Shown here: positions 11,812 through 22,863 of the stretch, piece by piece | Numbering within the stretch: position 1 is the first letter of the stretch | Layout of the letters: every line of letters starts with the position of its first letter | NCBI GenBank assembly: GCA_026018925.1 | Contig: JAKSZU010000016.1 | Span: 4,942,940 to 5,006,939, forward strand | Length of the DNA: 64,000 nucleotides | From: Tupaia tana | Lineage: Eukaryota > Chordata > Mammalia > Scandentia > Tupaiidae | Reading direction: 5' to 3' | Made by a program: the position numbers and the translations under genes | The notes under the pieces: model-generated | Told to the model about the DNA's origin: nothing | Database searches by the model: none | Seen by the model: the letters and a program-made list of their open reading frames with translations, nothing else

Positions 11812-12050
11812 GGGCCAGCTCTGTGGTACAGTAGTGATCAGCCATTCAAGGGAAACCATATCCCACATGGTGACTATGGTTCGAATCCCCAGGTCGATCA
11901 GCCTGAAGCATGCTAGGCCGTGTCCGTGGTCTGGTGAGCCACAACTGGAGGAAGGGCACGTGGTGTGAGCAGAGCCCGTGGATGGTGCTCCTTTCTCTCA
12001 CGCTCGTGTGCACGTGCACTCTGTCATGAAGAAAAGGGAAAAAATTTCAG
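11812..12050 (+). mobile_element. Diverged tRNA-headed SINE
   Basis: The start GGGCCAGCTCTGTGGTACAGTAG and B box GGTTCGAATCCCC show the tRNA head. The body differs from types L and S and may belong to type C or an older lineage. It ends in AAAAGGGAAAAAA. Confidence 0.6.
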
Positions 12051-12569
12051 AAAACCATAGAGCTCTACCTGAGCGTCGTGCTGTGCTGCTCTGTAATTAC
12101 CCCTGTGGGCTGGCCTCTCACCCGGATGCGGGGTGTATGTGGCCACAACATCACAAAGCAGACCTGCCACACCAGCTGGTAATTGGAACCCACCTGGGCT
12201 CAGGTGTTTCTGTTCTTATTTGGACTTAAAGTGAAAAGGGATTTTTACAAAGAAACTCAGTAGGCACAAAGCAGATAGTTCTAACCAGATTTCCTTCACA
12301 GTTAAATGAAATGGGGAGGGGTGCTTTTGCGTAAGCAGTGTTAATGTGACTTGAACATTTGACGGCTGACCCTTTCCTCTGGAACTTGGTGAGGGTGCTC
12401 TGGCCTGGGACATTGTCGCATGTCTTCTTTGGTTCCAGAGTTCGACTTCACCCCTTCTGAATCCCTCCTTGTCACTCCCTTTGGAGTTGGAGGGGGAGAG
12501 GGTCCATGGCAGGCTGATGTGGATCTGCTTAAACAACCTGCTGTGCTCTCACCACTGCTGTCTGTGACC
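12051..12569. other. Unique sequence before the minisatellite
   Basis: Nothing recognisable. Open frames on both strands run into the minisatellite and owe their length to it. Confidence 0.4.
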
Positions 12570-13053
12570 TCACCTGCACCTTCACCCACACCCTCACTGC
12601 ACCCTCACTGTGGCCCTCACTGCAGCCCTCACCTACACCTTCACCCGCACCTTCACCCACACCCTCGCCTGCACCCTCACCTGCACCTTCACCTGCACCT
12701 TCACCCACACTCTCACCTGCACCCTCACTGCACCTTCACCTGTACCTTCACCCACACCCTCACCTGCACCCTCACTGCACCTTCACCTGTACCTTCACCC
12801 ACACCCTCACCTGCACCCTCACTGCACCTTCACCTGTACCTTCACCCACACCCTCACTGCACCCTCGCCTGCACCCTCACTGCGGCCCTCACTGCAGCCC
12901 TCACCTGCACCTTCACCTACACCCTCACCTGCACCCTCACCTGCACCTTTACCTGCACCTTCACCCACACCCTCACCTGCACCCTCACTGCACCCTCGCC
13001 TGCACCCTCACCTGCACCCTCACTGCAGCCCTCACCTGCACCTTCACCCTCCC
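12570..13053. repeat. CACCTG/CACCTT/CACCCT minisatellite with 47-bp units
   Basis: Hexamers of the pattern CACCNN repeat for almost 500 bp. A higher-order unit of 47 bp is present three times without a difference at 12714-12760, 12761-12807 and 12808-12854. It contains one 5-base CACTG unit that shifts the register. The low-complexity frames of 212 and 214 residues across it are by-products, not genes. Confidence 0.95.
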
Positions 13054-14220
13054 GGTAGCCCTGACTTGCACCTTCACTGCTGTCCCCAGAGCACACTCCC
13101 AGCTGCAGTGGTCCCCCTGATGTCCTCAGCCAGGCCCAATGAATGTCCTGCTAGTCCTTGTCCCGGTCATTTCATCTGCCAACGCTCTGCCACACGTCCT
13201 GCCATGTGTGGCTTCGTCCTGTCCTCTAGGCTCAGTGAAGAGTTTCCTCTTTAGCTCAATCTTCCCTATTGCCTGGTCTAAAGGGCAACCCAGCCCCAGC
13301 ACACACTCCTGCCACGGGCCCCGTCCCGGGCTGTGTGCACACACGCATCCCGTCTCACACTGCAGTTTCCACTTCCAGCCGTGCCCGCTCCTCTCAGCTC
13401 TCTGAGAGCAGAGGCCACCTGTGCTGTCCACCGCGAGTCTGCTAGCTCCCGAACAGGCCCAGCCGGCAGCCCTATCCTCGGTGTACATAGACCGTGGGCT
13501 CTGTCCCTCACTCCGGGCCACAGTGACACTCGGGCCATGCCGTCCCTGGGTTGTCTGCTCTAGTTCATTCTGTCTGCAGTTTCAGCTCTGACTGGTGGGA
13601 GGGACTGTTTATCTACCCTCAGTCACTCAGGGCTAAGGGAAGAGGGCTCTGCAGGGGACAGGGATGGCTCCTGGGTGTGTCATCAAGGAGACCGTCCTCC
13701 AGGAAGCAAAACCAGCCCTCTTCTCCTGGTGCTTCCTGTACCTTGTTTTTAAATCACCCCCTTTTCTCCAAATCCACAAGTCCCACCTTACCTGAAGGCA
13801 GCAATTTTTAAGAGACTGTTTGTCACAAATTTTGCTAGTAGCTGTTTCCCATGCCTTCTGAAGACCCTCCTTTAGTATGTATACTGAGTGTTCTGGGAGT
13901 GTTCTTGTTCAATTAGCATACATTAATAAGGATTCCTTGGACTAGGCCTTAAAGTGATCTCAACCTGAAAGTAATACTTGGTTGCAGAAAATTTAGAAAT
14001 AAGAGAAAAATCTCATCCGGCCCAAAAAATTCACCCTGAACGTTTTATTGTATATTCTTAGACACACACACACACTGAGGGATATTTGCATGCCCATACT
14101 TACCCAAATCTAAAAACTGAACCATACTCTACCTGCCCGTTAGTGATGTAAACTTTAACTTTTATGTCACAAACATCTCTCGTGTCATTCAGTGTTCTCT
14201 TACAAGAGCATTTTTTAAAA
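13054..14220. other. Unique GC-rich then AT-rich sequence
   Basis: No gene or repeat is supported. ACACACACACACAC lies near 14062. Open frames at 13126-13538 have no domain. Confidence 0.4.
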
Positions 14221-14477
14221 GGCCATGTCAGTGTCGTGGTGGTTAAAGCACTGAACTCCCACAGGGCTGAATGTGGTTCGAATCCTAGACCTGGTGGCTT
14301 GGAAATTGTTCCAGGCACGTGTGTGCGTGTGGCCAAAACCTCCGGAGGAGAATGGAGAAGAGGGGACTGCTGTGTGCCACCTTCCCTGGGGGACGATTTC
14401 CCACTTTCTCTCTCACGGTTTCTGTCTCCTGTGAGTGCACACTCGCTATGGCAGAAACCTAGAAATAAAAAGACCAT
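14221..14477 (+). mobile_element. tRNA-derived SINE, type L, diverged
   Basis: Sense copy with GTGGTTCGAATCCTAG (B box), GGAGAATGGAGAAGAGGGGAC and the end TGGCAGAAACCTAGAAATAAAA. Substitutions place it among the older copies. Confidence 0.82.
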
Positions 14478-15159
14478 GTGAGGCTTCATCATGAGGATTT
14501 ATGTTGGTCGCACTGCCTCCCCTCCTAGGCCTGGTGCCTCACCTGTGCGTGGAATAAGAATACCGCCTTACGCAGACTAATGAAACGAGATGGTACGTGG
14601 CGCCGTGACACACGCTGAGCACGCGCTTCCACACAGTGCCTATTCGCCGCCATCCATTCTTACCCAGTTTCCTACCGTCTTCCACTAACTTTTAAAATGT
14701 ACCGCGATTGCTATCTGTCATCTGTGCTACTTCTTATGAATTCAAATGTGAAATTTTATCACATTGGTAAAACATTTTTAAATTAAAAAATACACATTAA
14801 AAATATTTCAAACAATACAAACAAAACCAAATTTCAGATAAAGGCAGTGGAGCATTCTGACAGCAGGCAAATTCCCCGCTGAAGAGAACTCTGCCTCTGT
14901 GGGGGAAGGGCCGGAGCGTCCCATCTGAAGGTGGGCCATCCTCCCTGCCCAGCCTCGGCTTCCTCCACGCCTGCTGAGGGCTGGTGCTGTGCGCTCAGCG
15001 CTGGCGTCCTCAGGCTCCTCCCCGGGAAGCCCAGGGCCTCGCACCCCAGGAGCTCTTCTCTTTCCTTTGCTTTCCCCTTTCCGCTGCTCTTCTCTGCACC
15101 CCTTGTGCAGCCAGCCCCGTCATGGTGGTGGACTGAGGAATTGCCTAAGCTCTGAGCAC
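14478..15159. other. Unique sequence
   Basis: AT-rich to 14820, then GC-rich. Open frames on both strands at 14830-15225 have no recognised domain. Confidence 0.4.
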
Positions 15160-15386
15160 TTCCAGCAGGTGAGCTCACCAGAAAGCCAGAGAGAGGTGAG
15201 GGAGAAAGCACCCCGTGGAGTGTAGTCACGCCGCATCCCTTCTCCTTCATTTCTCCACCCTGTAGGGTTTGGGACACACATGCCTGTGTTCCTGGCCTGT
15301 TTTTAAGGCACTGGGTTAGGATTTGAACCACATAGTTGGCCACATGGAATCCAGTTCTCTTAACCACTGGGCCACAGAGCTGGCCC
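15160..15386 (-). mobile_element. tRNA-derived SINE, type L, old, tail lost
   Basis: The antisense body (GGGAGAAAGCACCCCGTGG) and head (GATTTGAACCACATAGTTGGCC, ending AGAGCTGGCCC) are diverged. No A tail remains. Confidence 0.72.
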
Positions 15387-15417
15387 TCACCCATATTGTT
15401 TAAGAATCCACAGGGGG

Positions 15418-15686
15418 GACCAGCAGTTGGCGTAATGGGTATGTCACTGAACTCCCATATAGTCGATCGTGGTTCGAGTCCCAGACCCAGTGGCTTAAAC
15501 TCACACCAGGCGCGTGTGCGTGCGTGCCCAAGATCCCGAGAGGAGAATGGAAGAGAAGGGATTGTGGCATGGCCATCTCCCCTGGGGGTGACTTCTCACT
15601 TTCTGTCTCTCTGCCTCTCTCTGTCTTTCTGACGAGTGCATGTGCCCTGTAGCCCTATAGCAAAAACTTCTCAAAAAAAAAAAAAA
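15418..15686 (+). mobile_element. tRNA-derived SINE, type L (younger of a same-site pair)
   Basis: Full sense copy close to the consensus with an uninterrupted A tail. Flanked by AAGAATCCACAGGGG (from 15402) and AAGAATTCACAGGGG (from 15687). It carries an extra CCCTGTAG duplicated next to CCCTATAGC in the 3' block. Confidence 0.95.
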
Positions 15687-15702
15687 AAGAATTCACAGGG
15701 GG

Positions 15703-15951
15703 ACAGCCAGGTGACAAGGTGGTTAAGGTTGTTGGATCCGACATGGCCAACTGGGTAGTTTGAGTCCTCAACCCAGCAGCTTGAGAAACACACTACACAT
15801 GTGTATGGCGTGTGTGCCCAAAATCCAGAGCGGAGAGTGGAGGACCAGGGACTGCAGTCAGTGTGTAATCCCCTGGGATGTGCTTTCTCACTTTCTCTCT
15901 CTTCCCCTCTGTCCCTTTGCAGTGAGTGCATGTGTACTGCAGTAAAAACAA
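15703..15951 (+). mobile_element. tRNA-derived SINE, type L, old (older of a same-site pair)
   Basis: Diverged sense copy: GACAGCCAGGTGACAAGGTGG head, AGTTTGAGTCC B box and GCAGTAAAAAC 3' end. A third related flank, GGAATGCACAGG, follows at about 15954. The younger SINE therefore sits in this element's left target duplication. Confidence 0.82.
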
Positions 15952-16097
15952 AAGGAATGCACAGGACTTTAAGTAAAAGGTGATTTGGTATCATTTAAAT
16001 TAACCCTTTTTTTTAGGTCTTTTTGTTAATCATTAAGTATATAAGCAAATGAATTTAGAAATGTTGAACTTTTTATTACTATTATTTTTAATATTCC

Positions 16098-16572
16098 TCT
16101 TTTTTTTTTTTTAGGTTTTTAATCCTAGGGTGTGTGAGCTTGCCAGAGAGAGACAGAGAGAAACAGAGAAAGGGAAAGTAAGAAATCACCCCCAGGGAGA
16201 TGGCCACACCACAATCCCTACTTCTCCATTCTCCTCTTGAGAATGGGCATGGGGAACCAGCAGTTAGCGTAATGGCTGTGTCGCTGGACTCCCACGTAGT
16301 CAACCGCGGTTCGCGTCCCGGACCCCGGTGGCTTAAAACTCACGCCGGGCTCGTGTGCGTGAGTGCCCAAGATCCCGAGAGGAGAATGGAGGAGAAGGGA
16401 TTGCGGCATGACCATCCCCCCGGGGGGTGATTTCTCGCTTTCTGTCTCTATGTCTCTGTCTGTCTGGCGAACGCACGTGCCCTATAGCGAAAACCTCTCA
16501 AAAAAATGGGCATGCATGCTCATCACATCTGTGTGATTCTCGAGCATCTATATTCATGGTTGACAATGTAGG
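16098..16572 (-). mobile_element. tRNA-derived SINE, interrupted by another SINE
   Basis: The tail and body run from 16098 to about 16250. The rest resumes at about 16509 (CATGCATGCTCATCACATCTG) and decays by 16572. The gap is filled by a sense type L copy. Confidence 0.82.
16252..16504 (+). mobile_element. tRNA-derived SINE, type L, nested
   Basis: Full, near-consensus sense copy inserted in an older antisense SINE. AATGGGCATG lies on both sides (16242-16251 and 16505-16514). This fixes the order of the two insertions. Confidence 0.95.
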
Positions 16573-16574
16573 TA

Positions 16575-16854
16575 TTTTTTTTAGAGAGAGATATTTGCTA
16601 TAGGGCACATGCGCTTATTGGAGAGACAGAGAGAGAGACAGAGAGACCAAAAATGAGAAATCACCCCCCCCCCCCCCCCCACAGGAGAGATGGCCACAAC
16701 ACAATCCTTTCTCCTCCTTTGTCCTCTTGGGATCTTGAGCGCACACACACACACGTGGAGGGCGTGAGTTTTAAGCCGCCAGGTCCAGGATTCGAACTGG
16801 GGTTGACTGTGTGGGAGTCCAGCTACGGAACCATTCCTCCCATCTGCTGGTCCC
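16575..16854 (-). mobile_element. tRNA-derived SINE, type L, with C-run expansion
   Basis: The tail, 3' block, body and head are all present. The normal CACCCCCC stretch has grown to a run of about 17 C at 16665-16681. Confidence 0.9.
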
Positions 16855-17098
16855 GTACGGCATACGTATTAAGAGCTAGAAACAAAATGCTGTTTAGGCA
16901 GTCATCAAACTGACACAACATATCATTCTTGTACATTTTCCTCCATTTCATGCTAACACAAACTCTTACCTGAGGTGAAATGAGTCTGGAGAGAACATGT
17001 CCCGTTAAAGTAGGGGCAGCTTCCAGGTGACCATCTCTTCACTTGTCCTCTGTTTCTTAGAGAAGATTGGAAAGTGTTCAGCCCTGCAGTTTTATTTT

Positions 17099-17347
17099 GG
17101 GGCCAGCAGATGGCATAATGGTTATGTCGCTGGACTCCCACGTAGTTGACCGTGGTTTGAGTCCTGGACAGGGCAACTTAAAATTCATGCCAGGTGCATA
17201 TACATGTGTGCCCAAAATCCTGGGAGAAGGGACTGTGGCGTGGGAGTAATTTCTTGCGTTCTGTCTCTCTGTCTCTCTCCGTTTCTCCAGCAAGCGAATG
17301 CACCCTATGGCAGAAATTTCCCTAACAAAAATAAAAAACAAGAAAAA
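17099..17347 (+). mobile_element. tRNA-derived SINE, type L
   Basis: Sense copy with a good A box (GGCATAATGG). The body has a short deletion after CCAAAATCCTGGGAG. The tail is AAAAATAAAAAAC. Confidence 0.9.
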
Positions 17348-18386
17348 AGCATCTTTCATAACTTTTGAAAATTATTTTTAATGTTTTTCCTTTAAAATAT
17401 CGTATCCCTTTTTTGTTCATATGTCTCTTTCTTAATCTAAGCCAGTTGCTGGCGGCCAGCTTGGCTTCCCTGTGGTGGACCCATGGGCGAGTGAGGTGTG
17501 TGGGATGGGGGTTGTCAGCCCCACAGACATTTGCATTGTTTAAGTGGAATTGGCTCTGGAAAGCTGCTAACACGAAACCTCAGTCACTCCTTTATTAATG
17601 TATTAAAGATCCTGACCAAATTACAAAACCGGGAGAGCCTCGTTGAGCCCAAGTCTGTTAGGCTATGAAATGCACTCTGGGTTTTGAGGAAGAAGTGAGC
17701 ACATTGATAGCTTTAATTACTCATTTGGGGAACTACAGTCTGTTGCCAAAGCCAGTTATCATCAGCTTTGATTAGAAATCAGGAAAGACAGCTGCTGAGA
17801 TGCAGAGTGAAAAGAATTGTATTGGATTAGAGGGGCATTCTTTGAATCTGAAAGAGAAGGGAAGCATCTTTGGGAAACATCTGAATATGCATTTATTTTA
17901 ATAATTCAATGGCTGGAGGTAGACTCCAGCACATTGTAAGTTGGAGTGGTTTTCATGATTAAATTAAGTGCCTTTGTTCAGTTTAGCTAGATTTTTCGCG
18001 TTGGCCGCCGCTGCCTTTTCCCTCTTAGCTTCATTTCAAGGCAGCGTTACATCCTATTTGTGGGCTGAAATGTGTCAGTATTCATAAACTAAATTCATGA
18101 ACCATCCTTCCAATCATGCGGGCTGATGAAACACCGCTCGCCAGTGTGTGGCCCAGCCAGGAGAGGCATGGCAAAAAATACATTCAAACACCAAGTTTAA
18201 AAAGACGGCGTTTCTTTATCCCCCGTCCTACATGGAGAAGTTGTTATTTTAACAGTGGCGTGTGGGATTATGACACCTATCAGCATACTACCACACCCCC
18301 ACGCTCCTGAGTCAGTCGTCATTTCAGAGTTCGGTTCATTTGTATGTGTTCACAGTTTGTCAGATCTAGAGACGCGTCAGCAAGAT
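17348..18386. other. Unique AT-rich sequence, candidate conserved non-coding
   Basis: No repeat is recognised over about 1 kb. The 17600-18080 part has TTTAATTACTCATTTGG and GATTAGAAATCAGGAAAG and is free of insertions, a pattern often seen in regulatory DNA. This is an impression only. No exon is supported. Confidence 0.35.
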
Positions 18387-18397
18387 TCGCTCTCTGC

Positions 18398-18669
18398 CTT
18401 TTTTTTTTTTTTTTTTTTTTTTGAGAGGTTTTTGCTATAGGGTGCGTGTGCTCACCAGACAGAGAGAGACAGAGAGATAGAAAGCGAGAAATCACCCCCC
18501 AGGGGGGATGGCCACGCCGCAATCCCTTCTCCTCCATTCTCCTCTCGGGATCTTGGGCATGCACGCACATGTGCCCGGTGTGAGTTTTAAGCCACTGGGT
18601 CTGGGATGTGAACCACGCTCGGCTACACGGGAGTCCAGCGACATAGCCATTATGCTAACTGCTGGTCCC
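18398..18669 (-). mobile_element. tRNA-derived SINE, type L
   Basis: Near-consensus antisense copy with a run of T. The exact duplication TCGCTCTCTGC lies at 18387-18397 and 18670-18680. Confidence 0.96.
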
Positions 18670-18680
18670 TCGCTCTCTGC

Positions 18681-20045
18681 TTTTTGAAGGCCATTTGAGA
18701 TGCTGCGTGTGCGCACTTTGTACAGGACCACTTCCTGTCTCTACTTGAACTTCGTTAAATGGCAGCTTCTTTCCTATTACAACCGAAGATTACCACGGTC
18801 TCTTAAAGTAGGTCTTTGCAGGGCCTTCAGAAAGTTACAGAAACATGGAATTAAAGTCTGGCTTTACTTTGTTGCAAATTTTTTTTTTTTTAAATTCCCA
18901 CAGTTTAATAATAGTCCTTTTCCATGAACTTTTTGAAGAGCCCTTTTATGTATATTTTAAGTATAAATAATTTATATGGAAGTATGCTTGTCTCTTCACT
19001 AAGTCTATAAAAACGGGAATCGTATTTCTGTTGGTAATTGCAGGGGAGTAAACGTATATGCAAATACACCAAGAAAGATGATCAAACATTTTGTTTTTCT
19101 GTTCTCTAGCTTCAAAGTTAGAGCTGAGAATTTTCACCCAATTATTTGACTTTAGGCAGTGTAGTGCTTAAACAAAACAAAGATAACATTCTGTACCTAC
19201 ACAATGGATCAAAAAGGCTTCCTTCATTTTCACTTTGGACCATCTGTTTAAAAGAAACTAAAAGCCCTCAGGAAGCAGGCCTCTAATCTGTGGTGAAGAG
19301 TTTAAAGACACATGTTCACTCTCGCAGCCCAGCAGCGTGTACTGAGGCTGCAGTCGGTTTTGTATTCGCTGTAAGAGGCTAGATGGTTTGACCTCAGCAT
19401 CTGTCAGTTACAGCTTCTCTGCTCTTCGTAGGAACGGAAGACTTTCTGTAGAGGATCTAATTCTACACGATGTCACATCAACCTCAATAAGTACTGGGAA
19501 TAATATTTTCCAGGAGCTAAATTCTTCCTGCTTTCCAAATGCTTTCTAGAGCTCTAATTCTCAGGAGTCACAGATCTGTGCCAGTTAACATGTTTGCAAA
19601 ATGGAAGTCATTCAGACTTACTGGAGAATGGGCTTGATTGGTGCTGGGAGAAATGTGAAGGTCTTGAGCCTGCCATTACTGCTGATTAAATCTCACTAAA
19701 ACTTCTAAAAAGTTTACCTTGGCTTAAGAGATTCTGGCATCTGGTCACAGTCTCCGCCTGGAGCACCAGCCTGGCTGTGGGGCCATTCCTTCCCGGGAAC
19801 TCGTGTTGGAAGACCTTCAGGGCTGCCAGGCATCGCGTTTGTGCATAAACCAGGCAGAAACGACAGAAGCAGCTACAGGTTGCTGTTGCGCCGCAAGTGC
19901 CAGAACATTTTCACAATGAACATTTTTATTTATTTATTCTACACTCATTATAGGAAAATGCTCTTGTTTCGGGCTTACAGTGGACAAAGTGAAATAAAAG
20001 ACCTGTTCTTTATAGTGGTGGGGAAACTTTAGTAAAAATGGTATT
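18681..20045. other. Unique sequence, insertion-free
   Basis: About 1.4 kb of mixed AT-rich unique sequence without repeats. No exon, promoter or RNA gene could be supported. Confidence 0.35.
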
Positions 20046-20060
20046 AAAATAGTCCTGATC

Positions 20061-20309
20061 GGACCAGCAGTTAGCGTAATGGCTATGTCACTGGACTCCC
20101 ACGTAGTCGACCGTGGTTTGAGTCCCAGACCCGGTGGCTTAAACTTACGCCGGGCGTGTGTGTGTGCGTGCCCAGAATCCTGAGAGAAGAATGGAGGAGA
20201 AGGGATTGCGGCGTGGCCATCTCCCCTGGGGGGTGATTTCTCGCTTTCTGTCTCTCTGTCTCTCTCTGTCTGTCTGGCAAGTGCATGCGCCCTACAGCAA
20301 AAACCTCTC

Positions 20310-20339
<30 letters not shown>
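20061..20339 (+). mobile_element. tRNA-derived SINE, type L, young-looking
   Basis: Full sense copy close to the consensus with a long, A-rich tail containing two G. The exact 15-bp duplication AAAATAGTCCTGATC lies at 20046-20060 and 20340-20354. Confidence 0.97.
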
Positions 20340-20340
<1 letters not shown>

Positions 20341-20354
20341 AAATAGTCCTGATC

Positions 20355-20762
20355 AGGCAGCTCCAGAAACTGAAATGAGGTGGAAGTGGGGAGTAAATTA
20401 AGTTTCCTGTGGGCTAACATAATATCTGTTAAATAAAGACGTGGCTTTATTTTTCTTCTTTTTGACACTGTATCACTGCACGGTAGGTTGTGTAGATCGT
20501 GGATGTAGTCATTTTTCCTGTAAGAGCTTTCTCTCTGTTTGCCTTTGGTCATACACTGTAAGTTACTCAGATCGTGGCCGTCACTGACCCCAGGACTGGC
20601 CTTGTCCTTCAGTAGGTGGCTGGATTGCATACACCCTCCAAAGTTTTGACTCCCCCACTTGATATTCCCCAAGTACGGAAGAGCTGATATTGTCCTGGTG
20701 ACACCCTTTAGTCATAAAGGTGTTCTTGGTGTCTTCTGTCACATTTGTAGAAATACCTTTAG
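20355..20762. other. Unique sequence
   Basis: No repeat or gene recognised. The motif GATCGTGG recurs at about 20500 and 20570, but too short to interpret. Confidence 0.4.
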
Positions 20763-20850
20763 TGGCCAGCAGGTGGCGTGTAGCTAAGGCCCTAGATCCC
20801 ACATGGATGACTGAGTCCTAGACCTGGTGACTTGAAAATCACCCAGGGGG
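20763..20850 (+). mobile_element. SINE 5' fragment
   Basis: The head of the local SINE (GGCCAGCAGGTGGCGTG, CTGAGTCCTAGACCTGGTG) stops after GAAAATCACC. A second complete copy starts at 20851. The rest of this element is missing. Confidence 0.72.
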
Positions 20851-21105
20851 TGGGCCAGCAGATGGCATAGTGGTTACACCACTGGACTCCCACGTGGCTG
20901 ACCGCAATTCGAGTCCTGGACCTGGTGGCTTAAAATCACACTGGGTATGTGAATGGACATGTCCAAGATCCCAGGAGGAGAATGGAGGGGAAGGGAGTGC
21001 GGCATAGCCATCCCCCCGGGAGGTGACTTCTCACTTTCCCTCTGTCTCTCTCTCCAGCAAGTGCATGTACCTATGGCAAAAAACTAAAAAAAAAAAAAAA
21101 AAAAA
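20851..21105 (+). mobile_element. tRNA-derived SINE, type L
   Basis: Sense copy: GGGCCAGCAGATGGCATAGTGG, B box ATTCGAGTCC and an unbroken run of about 20 A at the end. It follows the truncated head directly. Confidence 0.9.
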
Positions 21106-22374
21106 CTTAAAAAGTGTCTGAATGCTCTTATATGGTTGGATACTTTTTGAGGGAAATAGGGCATTTGGAAGCATTTCAGCTGGAAAGTACATTGAACTGG
21201 ATATTGTCAGACATTTTCTTAGAACACATCAAAATCATTTAACACTCTGTAAAATATAGGAGACATGCAAAAGCAAAAGCAATTATTGCAACCTTCCCTC
21301 TTGTAAATATGCTTCACTGACTCATGTTCAGACCAGTAAGACCACAAGTAGTATCATTAGTCAGAATCAGTGAGGTCTGATTTCATGCCAGTCACATTCG
21401 CACACACGCATTTGTTTATTTATGTCCGTCATTAGAACGCAGTAACTAAGCGGCAGTAGTAGTTAATGTGGCGTTTTATAAACACAGAGATGAATTGAAG
21501 AAAAGGCAAATTATCCACGAGTATGAGCGACGGTAAACAGCAGCATGCCCACCATGGAGGTGTCTGTGAGTAGGCGAGGGCATGGGGGGGGCAGACGTTG
21601 GAATGAGGCCGGACGGCCAGCCGGACGGCGCCTCTGGAAGGACGCCTGGACCCTTCCCCGGAGCTGCTCTGCCGTCCTGCTTAGCACAGCATCAGACCAG
21701 CCGCAGCCCTCTCGTCTGCATCGTCCTGGTCTCCCTGGACCGTAGCGTTTATACTTTCAGAAACACTCATTGCAAATTCCAATTTAGAAATGAAGGGAAT
21801 TTGTGTAGCTCTCTGGTATAATAGTCTCAGCTCTTGGAGAAAATATGACAAAACTTATTCAGTTCACCTTAAATGGAAGATGGCCCTAACTAAATGAGTG
21901 GTCTGAATTATAACATCTTTAAAAAAATTAATAGTCATTTCATTACTTTCAGGCTCCTGGAGTTCCTTGGAGAAATTGCACTGGTAAATAGATAAGAAAA
22001 TTTGACAAACAGCACAAAGGTTGATAAATAAAACAATGCTTCCAAAGAATCCACCACGGACTAGTGTCTTTAAGCGGCTTACTCCCTGAAGTGGGTGTAT
22101 GTTATCAATTTGCCTTGCAGACTCTTTCTTTTTGAGAAACAGAGCTACTTTTGATTTTCCGGATTACCCGCTGTGTTTGGAGGTCATTCGTTTCCTCGAG
22201 GTAAGAATAATAGCCGTTCATCTACTCCCGCTCCATGGAACAGATACGTCTTATTTAGGCCATCGTAGTTCAGCGGAGTCCTCGCATTTTATAGGGTGAG
22301 GAATGGCGGGTAACTAAAAAATAAAATAAATGAATAAGGACACACATATTCTAATGAGGGCATGATGAGGGTAC
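21106..22374. other. Unique sequence
   Basis: AT-rich sequence with a GC-rich island at 21545-21750. No exon or repeat could be supported. Confidence 0.35.
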
Positions 22375-22672
22375 TGCAGTCACTCAGGAGGAAAGGTTTC
22401 TCTGAGAAGGGGACATTTGATCTGGTATTGCAGGGCACGGAGAGGCTGGCCATGCAGGGAGCGGAGGGAAGAGCCATCCGGGCAGAAGAGCTACGTGAAC
22501 CGGACGGAGGGCAGGGAACGGGGCGTCCTGTGCCAGACACTGGGAGGAGCCCTGTGGCTGCGGTGGGGTGAGATCCGAGGGGGATGTGGGGGTCCAGCCT
22601 AGCCAGGCAAAGCCAGTGGGTGGAAATGTTATTCAGAGTGTCCTGTGGGGCCACCGTGTATGTTTTAGATTC
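22375..22672 (+). mobile_element. Part of an old high-copy mammalian repeat
   Basis: GGTTTCTCTGAGAAGGGGACATTTGATCTGG, then GGCCATGCAGG and GGGAAGAGCCATCCGGGCAGA, follow the order of a widespread old repeat that I recall but cannot name safely. The right side is cut by a type S SINE. Confidence 0.5.
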
Positions 22673-22688
22673 TGAGTGTCTGATTTTT

Positions 22689-22847
22689 TCTTTTAATATT
22701 TATTTAAATTTGATCAGAAAGAGACAGAGTGAGAGAAAGAGTGAAAGCAGGAAAGTGAGAAAGCAAGCTGCCAGGTCCAGGACTCAAACTGTGGTCAGCC
22801 ATGTGGGAGTCCAGGGCCCTTAACCACCACGCCACCTGCCAGCCCCG
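22689..22847 (-). mobile_element. tRNA-derived SINE, type S
   Basis: Short form with junction GAGAAAGCAAGCTGCCAGGT. The exact 16-bp duplication TGAGTGTCTGATTTTT lies at 22673-22688 and 22848-22863. Confidence 0.95.
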
Positions 22848-22863
22848 TGAGTGTCTGATTTTT

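Noticed and set aside
12570..13053. CRISPR array or telomere-like repeat
   Set aside because: There are no spacers between constant repeats, and the hexamers are not TTAGGG-type.
12420..13254. Open frames of 212 and 214 residues
   Set aside because: They exist only because the minisatellite lacks stops in its frames. Composition is low complexity (His/Pro/Thr/Ser) and there is no gene context.
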